NCBI GenBank assembly: GCA_031761875.1
Contig: CP134492.1
Location: forward strand, 868,001-932,000
Direction: 5' to 3'
Length of the DNA: 64,000 nt
Origin: Bacillaceae bacterium IKA-2
GTDB lineage: Bacteria; Bacillota; Bacilli; Bacillales; Anaerobacillaceae
Positions 1-8,304 of the stretch are shown piece after piece. Below the pieces are notes generated by a model. That model saw only the letters and a list, made by a program, of their open reading frames with translations. It made no database searches and was not told where the DNA came from. Made by a program: the position numbers and the translations under genes. The stretch's first letter is position 1. Every line of letters begins with the position of its first letter.

Positions 1-2223
1 ACTCATCGCATGAGCACTTAAAGCAGTTAACGTTATAACAAGACCAACACCAACGGAAACAATAAGGTTGGTAATTTTGAATCGTGGCGTAAAGCTCTCT
101 TTCTTAAGTTCTGGCAGATGGTAAAATGCCAGTAATAAAAGCACAACCATGACCGTTTCAACTAACAATTGAGTTAATGCTAAGTCTGGTGCACGGAAGA
201 CAACAAATAGTAAAGCGATCAAGAAGCCAATGACTCCAACTGCAATAATTGCTGTAATTCGATGTGAAATAAATGGAATAGAAATAGTAGCCGCTAATAA
301 AACGACAACAATGATCAGCATATAAGGTGATATTTCAGCAACGTTCACTAAGTCAATAGCAAATATATCGTATTTAATCATTGTATAACCCATTAAACCG
401 ATTATAAATACGAACATAAATACGAAATAATCTCGAAGTAAGCCAGTCATTTGAAGATTCGTTATTTTAAGTGAACCTGCAACAAGACCGACAAGAGATT
501 TATCATAAACGTTATTAAGTGGATCTCTTTCCCCTAAGAAAAATGCCGTTTCCGTCCATTTCTTCATGTTCAAGAAGATCAGCGCTCCAAAAATAAATAC
601 CCCAAGGGTCATAAATAGCTCAATATTAAAGCCGTGCCAATGATAAATATTCACATAAAAACGCTCGCCTTCACCAGCTAAGACGTTAGGCAAAATTGAA
701 GCCATTGTCGGCTCAATAATTGAATAAGCTAGCAGGTTAGGGAATAATCCAAAGATAATCACTAATGAAGCTAAGATAATTGGGCTAATTAAGAGACCAA
801 TAGGTGCTTCGTGAACCTTCTTTGAAAGTTTTTCTGGTTTGAATTCGCCCAAGAACGTCCGGGAAAACAAGAGCATACAATACGCAAATGTAAAGATACT
901 AGCGATCCAGGCAACAATTGGGAAAAGTAGTCCAATTGATTGCATATTAAAGATATCTAATGTTGTTGCATTAATAGCAGCTGTAAAGAACATTTCCTTA
1001 CTTAAGAAACCGTTAAATGGCGGAACACCAGCCATTGATAATGTACCGATTAAGGCGACAGTGGCTGTAATCGGCATAATTGTCATTAAGCCACCGAGTT
1101 TCCGAATATCTCTTGTTCCAGTTTCATGGTCAACGATTCCAACCATCATAAATAAGCTACCTTTAAAAGTTGCATGGTTTATTAGATGGAATACTGCTGC
1201 TAGAGTTGCAGTGTAATAAATTGTCCCGACCTCAGCAACGTCATAATGGAATGCAGCAGAGCCAAGACCTAGTAAAGCCATGATTAGTCCTAATTGACTA
1301 ATTGTGGAGAAAGCCAGAATAGCTTTTAAGTCTTTTTGGCGGACTGCCGAAACAGACCCCCACAGTAACGTCAAAATCCCGACGCCTGAAACGATCCAAA
1401 ACCATTGTGGTGCTGCGCCAAACACAGGAGTTAAGCGGGCAACCAAATAAATACCGGCTTTAACCATCGTTGCAGAGTGCAGATAAGCACTAACGGGAGT
1501 AGGCGCTTCCATTGCATCAGGTAACCAAATATGAAAGGGAAACTGAGCTGATTTCGTAAAAGCACCAACCAGCACACAAAGCATAGCTGGAATAAATAAT
1601 GGATTAGTAATGATGACATCTGCTTGAGTAATAATTTCTCGAATGCTAAATGTATTTGTCATGACATAAAGTAGTGAAAAACCAGCAAGCATTGTCAACC
1701 CACCGGCGACGGTAATAAGCATTGATTTTAAAGCGCCATACCTAGAGCGTTCCTTATGGAACCAATAGGCAATTAATAATGCAGAAGTCAAGCTTGTAAT
1801 TTCCCAAAATACATAAATAACAATAAGATTGTCCGAGAATACAACGCCCAGCATAGCACCCATAAACAAGATTAGATATACGTAGAAATTATTTAAAGGC
1901 TCTTTTTTCTTATTGTATAAATAGTAAATAGAATACAATACAACAAGCGTTCCGATTCCGGTAATTAAAAGTCCAAACAAAAGACTTAGCCCGTCTAAAT
2001 AAACGTCAAAATTTATCCCCAATGAAGGAACCCACTCTTGAGACCAGTAACTTGTTTCGCCACGTGAAATACTAGGTAGGTATTGAATTAAAAAAATAAA
2101 TAATGTTAATGGCAGGATCATCACGAACCAACCAGTATGTACTTGACGAACATACTTATACAAAAATGGTATAAGTAGTGCGAATATAAATGGTGCTAAA
2201 ACAATTAAATGTAACAACGACAA
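1..2223 (-). CDS. mrpA: Na+/H+ antiporter subunit A (MrpA), partial: runs off the left edge
   Basis: This is the N-terminal 741 codons of the large subunit of the multisubunit Mrp Na+/H+ antiporter, a membrane complex related to respiratory complex I that expels Na+ and supports pH homeostasis. The reverse-strand reading is open throughout and almost wholly hydrophobic. Hallmarks of the NuoL/MrpA family are visible: the segment FPFHIWLPDAMEAPTPVSAY, the IYVFWEITSLTSALLIA segment before it, and INHATFKGSLFMMVG further on. The start is TTG at 2221-2223, preceded by AGGGGGGA about 7 bases away. The C-terminus and the other Mrp subunits would lie beyond the left edge. NuoL/NdhF is the main alternative, but the start at the head of its own unit and the long C-terminal membrane extension favour MrpA. 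Confidence 0.9.
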   Translation of the reverse strand, partial: MSLLHLIVLAPFIFALLIPFLYKYVRQVHTGWFVMILPLTLFIFLIQYLPSISRGETSYWSQEWVPSLGINFDVYLDGLSLLFGLLITGIGTLVVLYSIYYLYNKKKEPLNNFYVYLILFMGAMLGVVFSDNLIVIYVFWEITSLTSALLIAYWFHKERSRYGALKSMLITVAGGLTMLAGFSLLYVMTNTFSIREIITQADVIITNPLFIPAMLCVLVGAFTKSAQFPFHIWLPDAMEAPTPVSAYLHSATMVKAGIYLVARLTPVFGAAPQWFWIVSGVGILTLLWGSVSAVRQKDLKAILAFSTISQLGLIMALLGLGSAAFHYDVAEVGTIYYTATLAAVFHLINHATFKGSLFMMVGIVDHETGTRDIRKLGGLMTIMPITATVALIGTLSMAGVPPFNGFLSKEMFFTAAINATTLDIFNMQSIGLLFPIVAWIASIFTFAYCMLLFSRTFLGEFKPEKLSKKVHEAPIGLLISPIILASLVIIFGLFPNLLAYSIIEPTMASILPNVLAGEGERFYVNIYHWHGFNIELFMTLGVFIFGALIFLNMKKWTETAFFLGERDPLNNVYDKSLVGLVAGSLKITNLQMTGLLRDYFVFMFVFIIGLMGYTMIKYDIFAIDLVNVAEISPYMLIIVVVLLAATISIPFISHRITAIIAVGVIGFLIALLFVVFRAPDLALTQLLVETVMVVLLLLAFYHLPELKKESFTPRFKITNLIVSVGVGLVITLTALSAHAMS

Positions 2224-2485
2224 ATGATATTCCCCCCTATTCTTAAATTTTAATACTCCCCTAAGACCAATAAAATTATATACTAAAATTTACTGTCTTG
2301 CATCCTCTTCACCGATAGAGTATCACGAAATTATGAAAATTATTAAATATGAAGAAACTAGGCAAAAATCCTCGAAAAAAAAATTTAATAACAGTAAATG
2401 TATTTGTATTTTTCCAATAATTCAAACTAAAATAATTCGAAATTTAATGTATATATTCTAGATATCAGTATCATCCTTATAATAC

Positions 2486-2593
2486 GGGTTCAAAAGGGAG
2501 GATAATCAGAGCAGTCGATGAGATTAGACAGCAAGTTCGAAGCTGAATTTGCCGAAAATTAAGCTATGATTACCAAATTTTTTGAACATCCTC
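2486..2593. repeat. Dispersed hairpin repeat, GTTCAAAA family (copy 1)
   Basis: The arms GTTCAAAA (2488-2495) and TTTTGAAC (2580-2587) are inverted, and the right end reads TTTTTTGAACATCCTC, like the other members of this family near 3505, 16335, 26148 and 57598. It lies in the 400-base gap between mrpA and the next gene. The rest of that gap (2224-2485) is AT-rich, and I see no gene in it. Confidence 0.5.
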
Positions 2594-2623
2594 TTTGATT
2601 GATTTTTGTGAAGGATGAAATTA

Positions 2624-2821
2624 ATGATAAAAAAAGTGAGTGTTGCAGTAGGAATATTTACGGTAATGTTTATAAGTGCTTGGTGGGCTAATGAAATTAA
2701 TGAAAAAAGGTATTATATAGATGAGCCAAGTGAGCAAATAGAGATATTTATGGTTGAAGAAGAAGAAGAAGAGATGTTTGAAAGGTTTAGACCAAGGGAA
2801 TATATAAAAGTAAAAAGGTGA
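2624..2821 (+). CDS. Small membrane protein of unknown function
   Basis: This gene would encode 65 residues. Residues 4-22 form one hydrophobic segment, followed by a lysine/arginine stretch and a run of glutamates (VEEEEEEMF) ahead of a basic tail, so it looks like a single-pass membrane peptide with an acidic soluble part. An in-frame ATG at 2615 is possible, but the AAGGAT at 2611-2616 is well spaced (7 bases) only for the ATG at 2624. The stop codon sits inside the stem of a perfect terminator, which supports a real, separately transcribed gene. I do not recognise the family. The reading frame on the opposite strand is an artefact of the acidic codon run. Confidence 0.6.
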   Translation: MIKKVSVAVGIFTVMFISAWWANEINEKRYYIDEPSEQIEIFMVEEEEEEMFERFRPREYIKVKR

Positions 2822-2842
2822 GCATCTGATGCTCACCTTTTT
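2812..2842 (+). terminator. Rho-independent terminator
   Basis: A perfect 14-bp inverted repeat (AAAAAGGTGAGCAT, loop CTG, ATGCTCACCTTTTT) ends in a T run. The TGA of the preceding small gene (2819-2821) lies within the left arm. Confidence 0.85.
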
Positions 2843-2895
2843 ACTTCTAGTTACGATAATTTTAAAACAAGAACATTGTTACTGCAACAAGTATT

Positions 2896-3036
2896 TTATG
2901 AAGTCTTCTTTATTCTATCTAGTAAAGATCTTTTTTCGATTTCTTCTTTAATTAAAAAAATAAAATCGGAACTAAGTTTTAATTTAATGGCTTTGAAATA
3001 GGTCTCAACTAACAGTTCATCAGATAAATTTTTCAT
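2896..3036 (-). CDS. sda: Sporulation checkpoint inhibitor Sda
   Basis: The product is 46 residues, the same length as B. subtilis Sda, and begins [20 protein letters not shown], matching the family pattern (M-x-x-LSDELLxExYxKA) and its helical hairpin with EEIEKRSL. Sda binds the sporulation kinase KinA and blocks the phosphorelay when DNA replication is perturbed. It is too short for ordinary ORF cut-offs. Its place next to yqeH matches the B. subtilis map. ATG codons at 3037-3039 and 3034-3036 and a GTG at 3040-3042 are all possible starts; 3036 is chosen by alignment to the family. A GGAGGTGAG (3057-3065) is separated from the start by a 14-base hairpin (3043-3056). Upstream lie DnaA boxes, as known for B. 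subtilis sda. Confidence 0.9.
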   Translation of the reverse strand: MKNLSDELLVETYFKAIKLKLSSDFIFLIKEEIEKRSLLDRIKKTS

Positions 3037-3042
3037 CATCAC

Positions 3043-3056
3043 CTGCGTATCCGCAG
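3043..3056 (-). promoter_or_regulatory. Hairpin between Shine-Dalgarno and start of sda
   Basis: On the minus strand CTGCG-GATA-CGCAG forms a 5-bp stem with a four-base loop exactly between the strong GGAGGTGAG and the start codons. Unfolded, the spacing (about 20 bases) is too long for initiation; folded, the two would be brought to about 4-6 bases. Confidence 0.4.
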
Positions 3057-3167
3057 CTCACCTCCATAAAAAAAATTGTCATTTATATTGTTTTGACTTC
3101 ATATATTGATATGTTGTGTGTGTAAATGAATTCTACCATGTCCTAGAAAATGGAACAACCGTTCTAG

Positions 3168-3276
3168 TTATCCACAAAATCGACTGGATGTCTGTTAATA
3201 ACTTGTTAACAACTTGTTTATAATAGTTGAAAAACTATATAACATAGGTATGGATATGTGTATAAAGTTATCCACA
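3168..3276. promoter_or_regulatory. Cluster of DnaA boxes upstream of sda
   Basis: Two perfect TTATCCACA boxes lie at 3168-3176 and 3268-3276. A TTATACACA box on the minus strand lies at 3257-3265, almost touching the last one. Degenerate relatives lie between them (for example TTATAAACA on the minus strand at 3216-3224). In B. subtilis, sda transcription is directly controlled by DnaA through such boxes; position and density agree here. Confidence 0.75.
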
Positions 3277-3499
3277 TATAGGGAGGCTTGTATTTTTTTG
3301 TCGAAAACTTTTTGTTATTTATTTATAAATGTCATTTTAATACCTAAATAGATTGAAACATCGGTCATTAAAGAATATAATAAATATTTTGTAGTAGTAA
3401 TTTACCAAATAGATCGGTTATTAGCTAAAAAAGAAGTATTTAACAGCTATTTAGACTATGATTAGTGATAATACAAGCTATTGTAAATACTAAAAATAA

Positions 3500-3545
3500 G
3501 AAGTCCAAAAAGACCGGTAATAATAACAGTCGAATATCTTCGTTT
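3500..3545. repeat. Partial dispersed repeat, GTTCAAAAAG family (copy 2)
   Basis: AAGTCCAAAAAGACCGGTAA (from 3501) matches the reverse complement of the right arm of the copy at 57598-57664 (GTTCAAAAAGTCCGGTAAC). No right arm is evident. The surrounding gap, 3277-3616, is AT-rich with no gene that I can see; yqeG, usually found here, is absent. Confidence 0.4.
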
Positions 3546-3553
3546 TTAAACAC

Positions 3554-3568
3554 GAATGAAATTCATTC
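3554..3568. promoter_or_regulatory. Palindrome GAATGAA-A-TTCATTC (site 1)
   Basis: A perfect 15-bp palindrome 48 bases before yqeH. The same sequence recurs at 37563-37577 and a 13-bp core version at 25520-25532. It looks like an operator, but the regulator is unknown. Confidence 0.45.
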
Positions 3569-3616
3569 ACACGTACTAAAAAAAATATTTTTACTTGAAT
3601 TTAGGAGGATTTACTA

Positions 3617-4723
3617 TTGAATGATCATGAATATATTTGCTCAGGTTGTGGCGTAAAAGTGCAAACAGAAAATAATACTGAACTAGGGTATGTACCTAAA
3701 TCAGCTCTAGAAAAAGAAATAATTATTTGTCAACGATGTTTTCGGTTAAAGCATTATAATGAAGTTCAAGATGTCTCATTAACTGACGATGATTTTTTAA
3801 AAATTTTAAATACATTGGGCAGTCGAGATGCGTTAATTGTAAAAGTTGTTGATATTTTTGATTTTAACGGAAGTTGGCTTCCAGGATTACATCGCTTTGT
3901 TGGTAAAAATAAAGTATTATTAGTTGGAAATAAAGTAGATTTGTTGCCTAAAGGCTTAAATCATAACAGGCTTATCAATTGGATGAAGCTGTCTTCAAAA
4001 GAATTAGGTTTAAAGCCCGAGGATGTATTTTTAATAAGTGCAGAAAATCGGACAGGTATTTTAGAATTAGCAGACGCTATTGAAAAACATCGAGGTCGTA
4101 AAGACGTTTATGTAGTAGGGTGTACAAATGTAGGTAAATCAACATTTATCAACAGCTTAATTAAAGAATTTGGTGGAGATGAAGGTCAGTTTATCACAAC
4201 GTCTCACTTTCCAGGAACGACATTAGATATGATTGATATTCCGTTGGATGATGGAAGCTCATTATTTGATACACCTGGAATTATTAATCATCATCAAATG
4301 GCTCACTTTGTTACCAAAAAAGAATTAAGGGCGATCACTCCAAAAAAGCAAATTAAGCCAAAAGTATTTCAGCTAAACGAAGGTCAAACATTATTTTTTG
4401 GTGGACTAGCACGCCTAGATTATCTTTCTGGGGGTAGAAATGCGTTAATCTGTTACGTTTCTAATGAACTCAATATTCATCGAACAAAGCTAGAAAAAGC
4501 TGATGAATTATATGGAAATCATCTTGGGGACATGTTGCAACCACCAGGAAAAGAAGATCTGGAAAATTTCCCGCCCCTAGTGAGACATGAGTTTAAACTA
4601 ACAGAGGATAAAACCGATATTGTCTTTTCTGGACTAGGTTGGGTAACGGTTGAGGAGAAAGGTCGAGTCGCTGCTTACGTACCAAAAGGGGTAACCGTTT
4701 CAGTAAGAACAGCACTTATTTAA
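3617..4723 (+). CDS. yqeH: Ribosome biogenesis GTPase YqeH
   Basis: This 368-residue circularly permuted GTPase is needed for 30S subunit assembly. An N-terminal zinc-finger carries C8, C11, C38 and C41. The GTPase motifs then follow in permuted order: NKVD (105-108), SAE (141-143), the P-loop GCTNVGKST (168-176), and DTPG (218-221), before a C-terminal RNA-binding region. The start is TTG at 3617 with TTAGGAGG nine bases upstream; no in-frame ATG fits better. It opens the long plus-strand operon that continues into aroE, 28 bases away. Confidence 0.95.
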   Translation: MNDHEYICSGCGVKVQTENNTELGYVPKSALEKEIIICQRCFRLKHYNEVQDVSLTDDDFLKILNTLGSRDALIVKVVDIFDFNGSWLPGLHRFVGKNKVLLVGNKVDLLPKGLNHNRLINWMKLSSKELGLKPEDVFLISAENRTGILELADAIEKHRGRKDVYVVGCTNVGKSTFINSLIKEFGGDEGQFITTSHFPGTTLDMIDIPLDDGSSLFDTPGIINHHQMAHFVTKKELRAITPKKQIKPKVFQLNEGQTLFFGGLARLDYLSGGRNALICYVSNELNIHRTKLEKADELYGNHLGDMLQPPGKEDLENFPPLVRHEFKLTEDKTDIVFSGLGWVTVEEKGRVAAYVPKGVTVSVRTALI

Positions 4724-4751
4724 TCTGGATCAGATAAAAGGGGGAATGGGC

Positions 4752-5594
4752 GTGAATAAGCTTTTTGGACTTTTAGGTCATCGAATCGGTCATTCAATGT
4801 CACCGCTGATGCAGAATGATGCGTTTTATCAACTGGGATACCCTGGGCATTACCATGCCTTTGATGTAAGTAGTGATCAATTGAAAGATACTGTTGCAGC
4901 AATACGGGTATTGAATATTTCAGGATTTAATGTGACAATTCCTCATAAAGTAGCGATTATCGAATTTTTAGACGAAATCGATGAAGAAGCTAGGATTATT
5001 GGTGCGGTAAATACTGTCGCAAATATTGATGGTCGCCTGATTGGTTATAATACTGATGGCAGAGGTTATTTGAGCTCGTTATTAAAAGTAATAGAAAAGC
5101 CGTTAGCCCAAAGCCAAGTCTTAGTAATTGGAGCTGGTGGTGCTGCACGTGCAGTAGTAACAGCGATTATGAATAGTGGTGTTAGTAGAATGACAATTGC
5201 CAATCGTACAATAGAAAAAGCCGCCAGTATTAAAGAAAATTATCAACAATACAAACGAGGCAATATTAATATCCTCACTCTAAAAGAAGCGGAAGCTATA
5301 ATTGGAACTTATGATATTATCATTAATACTACGTCGGTTGGGATGAGTCCAAATACTGATGAAATACCAATTGATCTAGAAAATATAAAAACAAGAGTAA
5401 TTTTAAGTGATTTAATTTATAATCCTATCTGGACAAAATGGCTACGACTTGGAGAAGAAAAAGGCGCTATTATTCACAATGGCGTTGGGATGTTTGTGGA
5501 ACAAGGTGCTTTAGCTTTTCAAAAGTGGACAGGCCAAGTACCGGACACTGAAAAGATGACACGAATTGTCATGAAAAAATTAGGAGGAATTTGA
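4752..5594 (+). CDS. aroE: Shikimate dehydrogenase (NADP+)
   Basis: The 280-residue enzyme reduces 3-dehydroshikimate to shikimate in aromatic amino acid synthesis. The shikimate site is visible as GHSMSP (13-18) and GFNVTIPHK (58-66, catalytic Lys66) with Asp102. The NADP-binding P-loop is GAGGAARA (127-134), and NRT (151-153) contacts the cofactor phosphate. An in-frame ATG lies at 4746, but it is only two bases from the GGGGG ribosome site. The GTG at 4752 has proper spacing and gives the family N-terminus (MNKLFGLLGHRIGHSMSP). The stop overlaps the yqeI start by one base, so translation is probably coupled. Confidence 0.95.
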   Translation: MNKLFGLLGHRIGHSMSPLMQNDAFYQLGYPGHYHAFDVSSDQLKDTVAAIRVLNISGFNVTIPHKVAIIEFLDEIDEEARIIGAVNTVANIDGRLIGYNTDGRGYLSSLLKVIEKPLAQSQVLVIGAGGAARAVVTAIMNSGVSRMTIANRTIEKAASIKENYQQYKRGNINILTLKEAEAIIGTYDIIINTTSVGMSPNTDEIPIDLENIKTRVILSDLIYNPIWTKWLRLGEEKGAIIHNGVGMFVEQGALAFQKWTGQVPDTEKMTRIVMKKLGGI

Positions 5595-5887
5595 TGTTAA
5601 CCGGAAAACAAAAAAGATTTTTACGATCGGAAGCGAACCATCTTAATTCAATTTTTCAAGTTGGAAAGGGTGGCGTTAATGAAAACATGATAAAACAAAT
5701 TGCCGAAGCACTTGAAGCTCGTGAACTGATTAAAGTTAGTATTTTACAAAATTGTGAAATTGAAAAAGGAGAAGTTGCTGAACAACTGTGTAATGAAATA
5801 AATGCTGAGTTAGTCCAAATGATTGGGAGAATAATCGTTCTTTACAAGGAGTCAACGGAAAATAAAAAGCTGCAGCTGCCAGACTGA
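5594..5887 (+). CDS. yqeI: CRM-domain RNA-binding protein YqeI (YhbY family)
   Basis: The 97-residue protein is a single CRS1/YhbY (CRM) domain, with the family start MLTGKQKRFLRSEANHL and the loop FQVGKGGVNENM. Members associate with pre-50S particles. The ATG at 5594-5596 shares its A with the aroE stop, and AGGAGG (5582-5587) is six bases ahead. A TTG one codon upstream is possible but less well spaced. It lies between aroE and nadD as in B. subtilis. Confidence 0.93.
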   Translation: MLTGKQKRFLRSEANHLNSIFQVGKGGVNENMIKQIAEALEARELIKVSILQNCEIEKGEVAEQLCNEINAELVQMIGRIIVLYKESTENKKLQLPD

Positions 5888-5941
5888 AGTGATTGAGAAT
5901 TTAGGCGTTGGAGCTAGCCACAATGGATAGGAGTGGGTCTT

Positions 5942-6520
5942 TTGCGTAAAATTGGTCTAATGGGTGGCGCATTTGACCCACCACACTATGGGCATTTGTT
6001 AATTGCTGAACAAGCACGGGAAGAATGTCAATTAGACGAGGTTTGGTTTATGCCCACAAAAATTCCACCTCATAAAACAAGCAGTAATCTCTGTAAAGAT
6101 GAACAGAGAATTGAAATGGTGAAACGAGCAATTGAAACAAACGCTAACTACATGTTATCTTTAGTTGAATTTGAGCGGATAGGCCCGTCGTATACAATTG
6201 ATACAATTAAGGTGCTTAAAAACAAATATCCTGAGATTGATTTTTATTTTATCATTGGTGGGGATATGATTGAGTACTTACCGAAATGGAAAGATATTGA
6301 CGAGCTTTTAACGTTAATTGCTTTTATAGGTGTAAAACGCCCTGGACATAATTGTGCCTTTGTTTATAGTGATAAAGTTAAAATTATTAACGCCCCTCAG
6401 CTAGAGATCTCTTCAAGTGAGATTAGAGAACGGTTGCAGAAGGGACGTTCGATACGATATCTGCTTCCAGAGTCTGTAATTGAGTATATAAAGGAGCAGG
6501 GGATTTATGGACAAAGCTAA
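5942..6520 (+). CDS. nadD: Nicotinate-nucleotide adenylyltransferase
   Basis: The 192-residue enzyme transfers AMP to nicotinate mononucleotide, the penultimate step of NAD synthesis. The nucleotidyltransferase signature GGAFDPPHYGH (8-18) is intact, as are the FMPTKIPPHK stretch and the C-terminal ISSSEIRER motif. A GTG at 5933 opens the frame, but it overlaps the AGGAG ribosome site. The TTG at 5942, eight bases after AGGAG (5929-5933), gives the standard start MRKIGLMGG. The next gene begins 14 bases before this one ends. Confidence 0.94.
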   Translation: MRKIGLMGGAFDPPHYGHLLIAEQAREECQLDEVWFMPTKIPPHKTSSNLCKDEQRIEMVKRAIETNANYMLSLVEFERIGPSYTIDTIKVLKNKYPEIDFYFIIGGDMIEYLPKWKDIDELLTLIAFIGVKRPGHNCAFVYSDKVKIINAPQLEISSSEIRERLQKGRSIRYLLPESVIEYIKEQGIYGQS

Positions 6521-7073
6521 AGCGTTGGAAATCGTCAAAGAAACTCTCCCCACTAAGCGTTTTCAGCATACTTTAGGCGTTCTGGAAACAGCAATTAGTT
6601 TAGCAAAAAAATATGGTGGAGATATTAAAAAGGTAGAACTTGCAGCGATTTTTCATGATTATGCAAAATATCGTTCAATTGAGGAAATGAAATCAATTGT
6701 AAAAAATGAGGGCTTAGATCAAAAGTTGCTAAATTACGGAAAAGAGTTGCTTCATGCTCCTGTTGGAGCTTATTATCTAAGTATTGAAATAGGCATTTGG
6801 GATGAAGCTGTCTTAAATGGGATTCGCTATCATACAACAGGAAGAGTGAACATGACTTTGCTCGAAAAAATAATTTATATTGCCGATTATATTGAGCCCA
6901 ACCGAAAATTTAAAGGTGTCGAAGAAGTACGCGAATTAGCAGCAAAAAATTTAGATCAGGCTCTAATCTTGGCAATTGGAAATACGATTAAATTTTTAGT
7001 AACTAAAAGACAGCTTGTGTTCCCAGATACACTAGCCGCATATAACGATCTACTATTAAAGGAGGAATTATAA
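6507..7073 (+). CDS. yqeK: HD-domain diadenosine tetraphosphate hydrolase YqeK
   Basis: The 188-residue HD-superfamily hydrolase has metal ligands at H21, the H50-D51 pair and later histidines (LHAPVGAY, RYHTTGR). Characterised YqeK proteins split Ap4A symmetrically into two ADP. The start ATG lies inside the end of nadD, and AAGGAG precedes it at 6491-6496, so the two genes are translationally linked. Only three bases separate it from rsfS. Confidence 0.92.
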   Translation: MDKAKALEIVKETLPTKRFQHTLGVLETAISLAKKYGGDIKKVELAAIFHDYAKYRSIEEMKSIVKNEGLDQKLLNYGKELLHAPVGAYYLSIEIGIWDEAVLNGIRYHTTGRVNMTLLEKIIYIADYIEPNRKFKGVEEVRELAAKNLDQALILAIGNTIKFLVTKRQLVFPDTLAAYNDLLLKEEL

Positions 7074-7076
7074 TTT

Positions 7077-7430
7077 ATGCATGAAAATAAAATTCTTGAA
7101 TTAGCTGTTAAAGCAGCTGATGATAAAAAAGCAGAAAATATGGTTGTTTTAAATATGAACGGTGTTTCTTTAATCTCAGATTACTTTCTTATTTGTCACG
7201 GAAATTCAGAAAAGCAGGTTCAATCAATTGCTACAGCAATAAAAAAATCAGCTCAAGAAAATGAGATAGAGTTAAAAAGGTTAGAAGGATTTGACCAAGG
7301 ACGTTGGGTGCTTATTGACCTTGTTGATGTTGTTATTCATGTTTTCCATAAAGAGGAACGTCCGTATTACAATCTAGAAAAGCTTTGGGGAGACGCTCCG
7401 ACAGTGGATATAGAAGGGGTTCTTGAATAA
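7077..7430 (+). CDS. rsfS: Ribosomal silencing factor RsfS
   Basis: The 117-residue RsfS/Iojap protein binds ribosomal protein uL14 and blocks subunit joining when nutrients are scarce. Family segments seen are DYFLICHGNSEKQVQSIA, RWVLIDLVDVVIHVFHKEER and the terminal YYNLEKLWGDAP. GGAGG lies upstream of the ATG. The TAA overlaps the next ATG by one base. Confidence 0.94.
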   Translation: MHENKILELAVKAADDKKAENMVVLNMNGVSLISDYFLICHGNSEKQVQSIATAIKKSAQENEIELKRLEGFDQGRWVLIDLVDVVIHVFHKEERPYYNLEKLWGDAPTVDIEGVLE

Positions 7431-8299
7431 TGGAACTAAAACCTGGAATGCTTGTTTCTTTGAATGTTGAACGAGAAACTAATTTCGGCTATTTTCTAAC
7501 CAGTGAAAATGAAGATATTGATGATATTTTACTTCATAAACGTCAGGTGAAAGGTACTATAAAGATTGGTCAAGATCTTGAAGTATTTTTGTTTCATGAC
7601 CACCAAGGTCGACTTTCTGCAACAATGGAAAAACCAATCATTTCATTAGGGGTAGGGGAATTTGCTTGGTTAAAAGTTGTTGCTGTTAATGAGAGGGATG
7701 GAGTTTTTCTTTATAACGGGATCGACCGTGACTTATTTTTATCAATGGATGACTTAGGAATTGATCGGGACTTATGGCCAAGAGTCGGTGAAAAGGTACC
7801 CGTTTCTTTAATTTTTGATAAAAAAGGACGATTGATGGGACGATTACTTCGAGGATCTCCAATTGAAGAGACAGCGGCTCATGCACCAAAGACGATTTTA
7901 AATGAAACTGTAACTGGAACGATTTATTCATTTGCAGAAAAAGGTGTTTTTGTTATGACTGAGGATGACTATGTCGCCTTCCTTCACTTTGACGAGACAA
8001 ATGATGAATTGCACTTAGGAAAAGTAATAACAGGTCGGGTATCCTTTGTTCGTGATGATGGCAAACTAAATATCTCGATGCAGCCAAAAGCGTATGAGCG
8101 TCAGCAGGATGATGCAGAAGAAATTTATCAATTTTTACTAAAGCAAGAAGCAGGGATGCCTTATACAGATAAATCAGACCCGATTCTTATTAAACAAAAA
8201 TTTGGAATGAGTAAAGGGTCTTTCAAACGAGCACTTGGTAAGCTTCTTAAAGAAGGAAAAGTACATCAAAAAGATGGTTGGACGTTTAAGAAGGAGTAG
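7430..8299 (+). CDS. S1-domain RNA-binding protein, CvfB/YitL family
   Basis: The 289-residue protein has three S1-like OB folds (about 1-60, 65-135, 150-215) followed by a C-terminal winged helix (DPILIKQKFGMSKGSFKRALGKLLKEGKV). This is the architecture of S. aureus CvfB and B. subtilis YitL, which bind RNA and affect virulence or expression. In B. subtilis yitL lies elsewhere; here it is inserted between rsfS and yqeM with a one-base overlap, suggesting co-expression with ribosome-linked genes. Confidence 0.85.
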   Translation: MELKPGMLVSLNVERETNFGYFLTSENEDIDDILLHKRQVKGTIKIGQDLEVFLFHDHQGRLSATMEKPIISLGVGEFAWLKVVAVNERDGVFLYNGIDRDLFLSMDDLGIDRDLWPRVGEKVPVSLIFDKKGRLMGRLLRGSPIEETAAHAPKTILNETVTGTIYSFAEKGVFVMTEDDYVAFLHFDETNDELHLGKVITGRVSFVRDDGKLNISMQPKAYERQQDDAEEIYQFLLKQEAGMPYTDKSDPILIKQKFGMSKGSFKRALGKLLKEGKVHQKDGWTFKKE

Positions 8300-8304
8300 A
8301 CCAA

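Noticed and set aside
839-1216. Open frame of 125 codons on the plus strand
   Set aside because: It is antisense to well-conserved mrpA coding sequence and has no ribosome site; a shadow frame.
2621-2836. 71-codon open frame on the minus strand opposite the small membrane gene
   Set aside because: Its Phe run merely mirrors the Glu codons on the plus strand; it has no ribosome site and its start lies in the terminator.
3554-3568. Calling the GAATGAA-A-TTCATTC palindrome a FadR box
   Set aside because: The half-sites resemble the Bacillus FadR motif, but the spacing differs by one base and the downstream genes are not fatty-acid genes.
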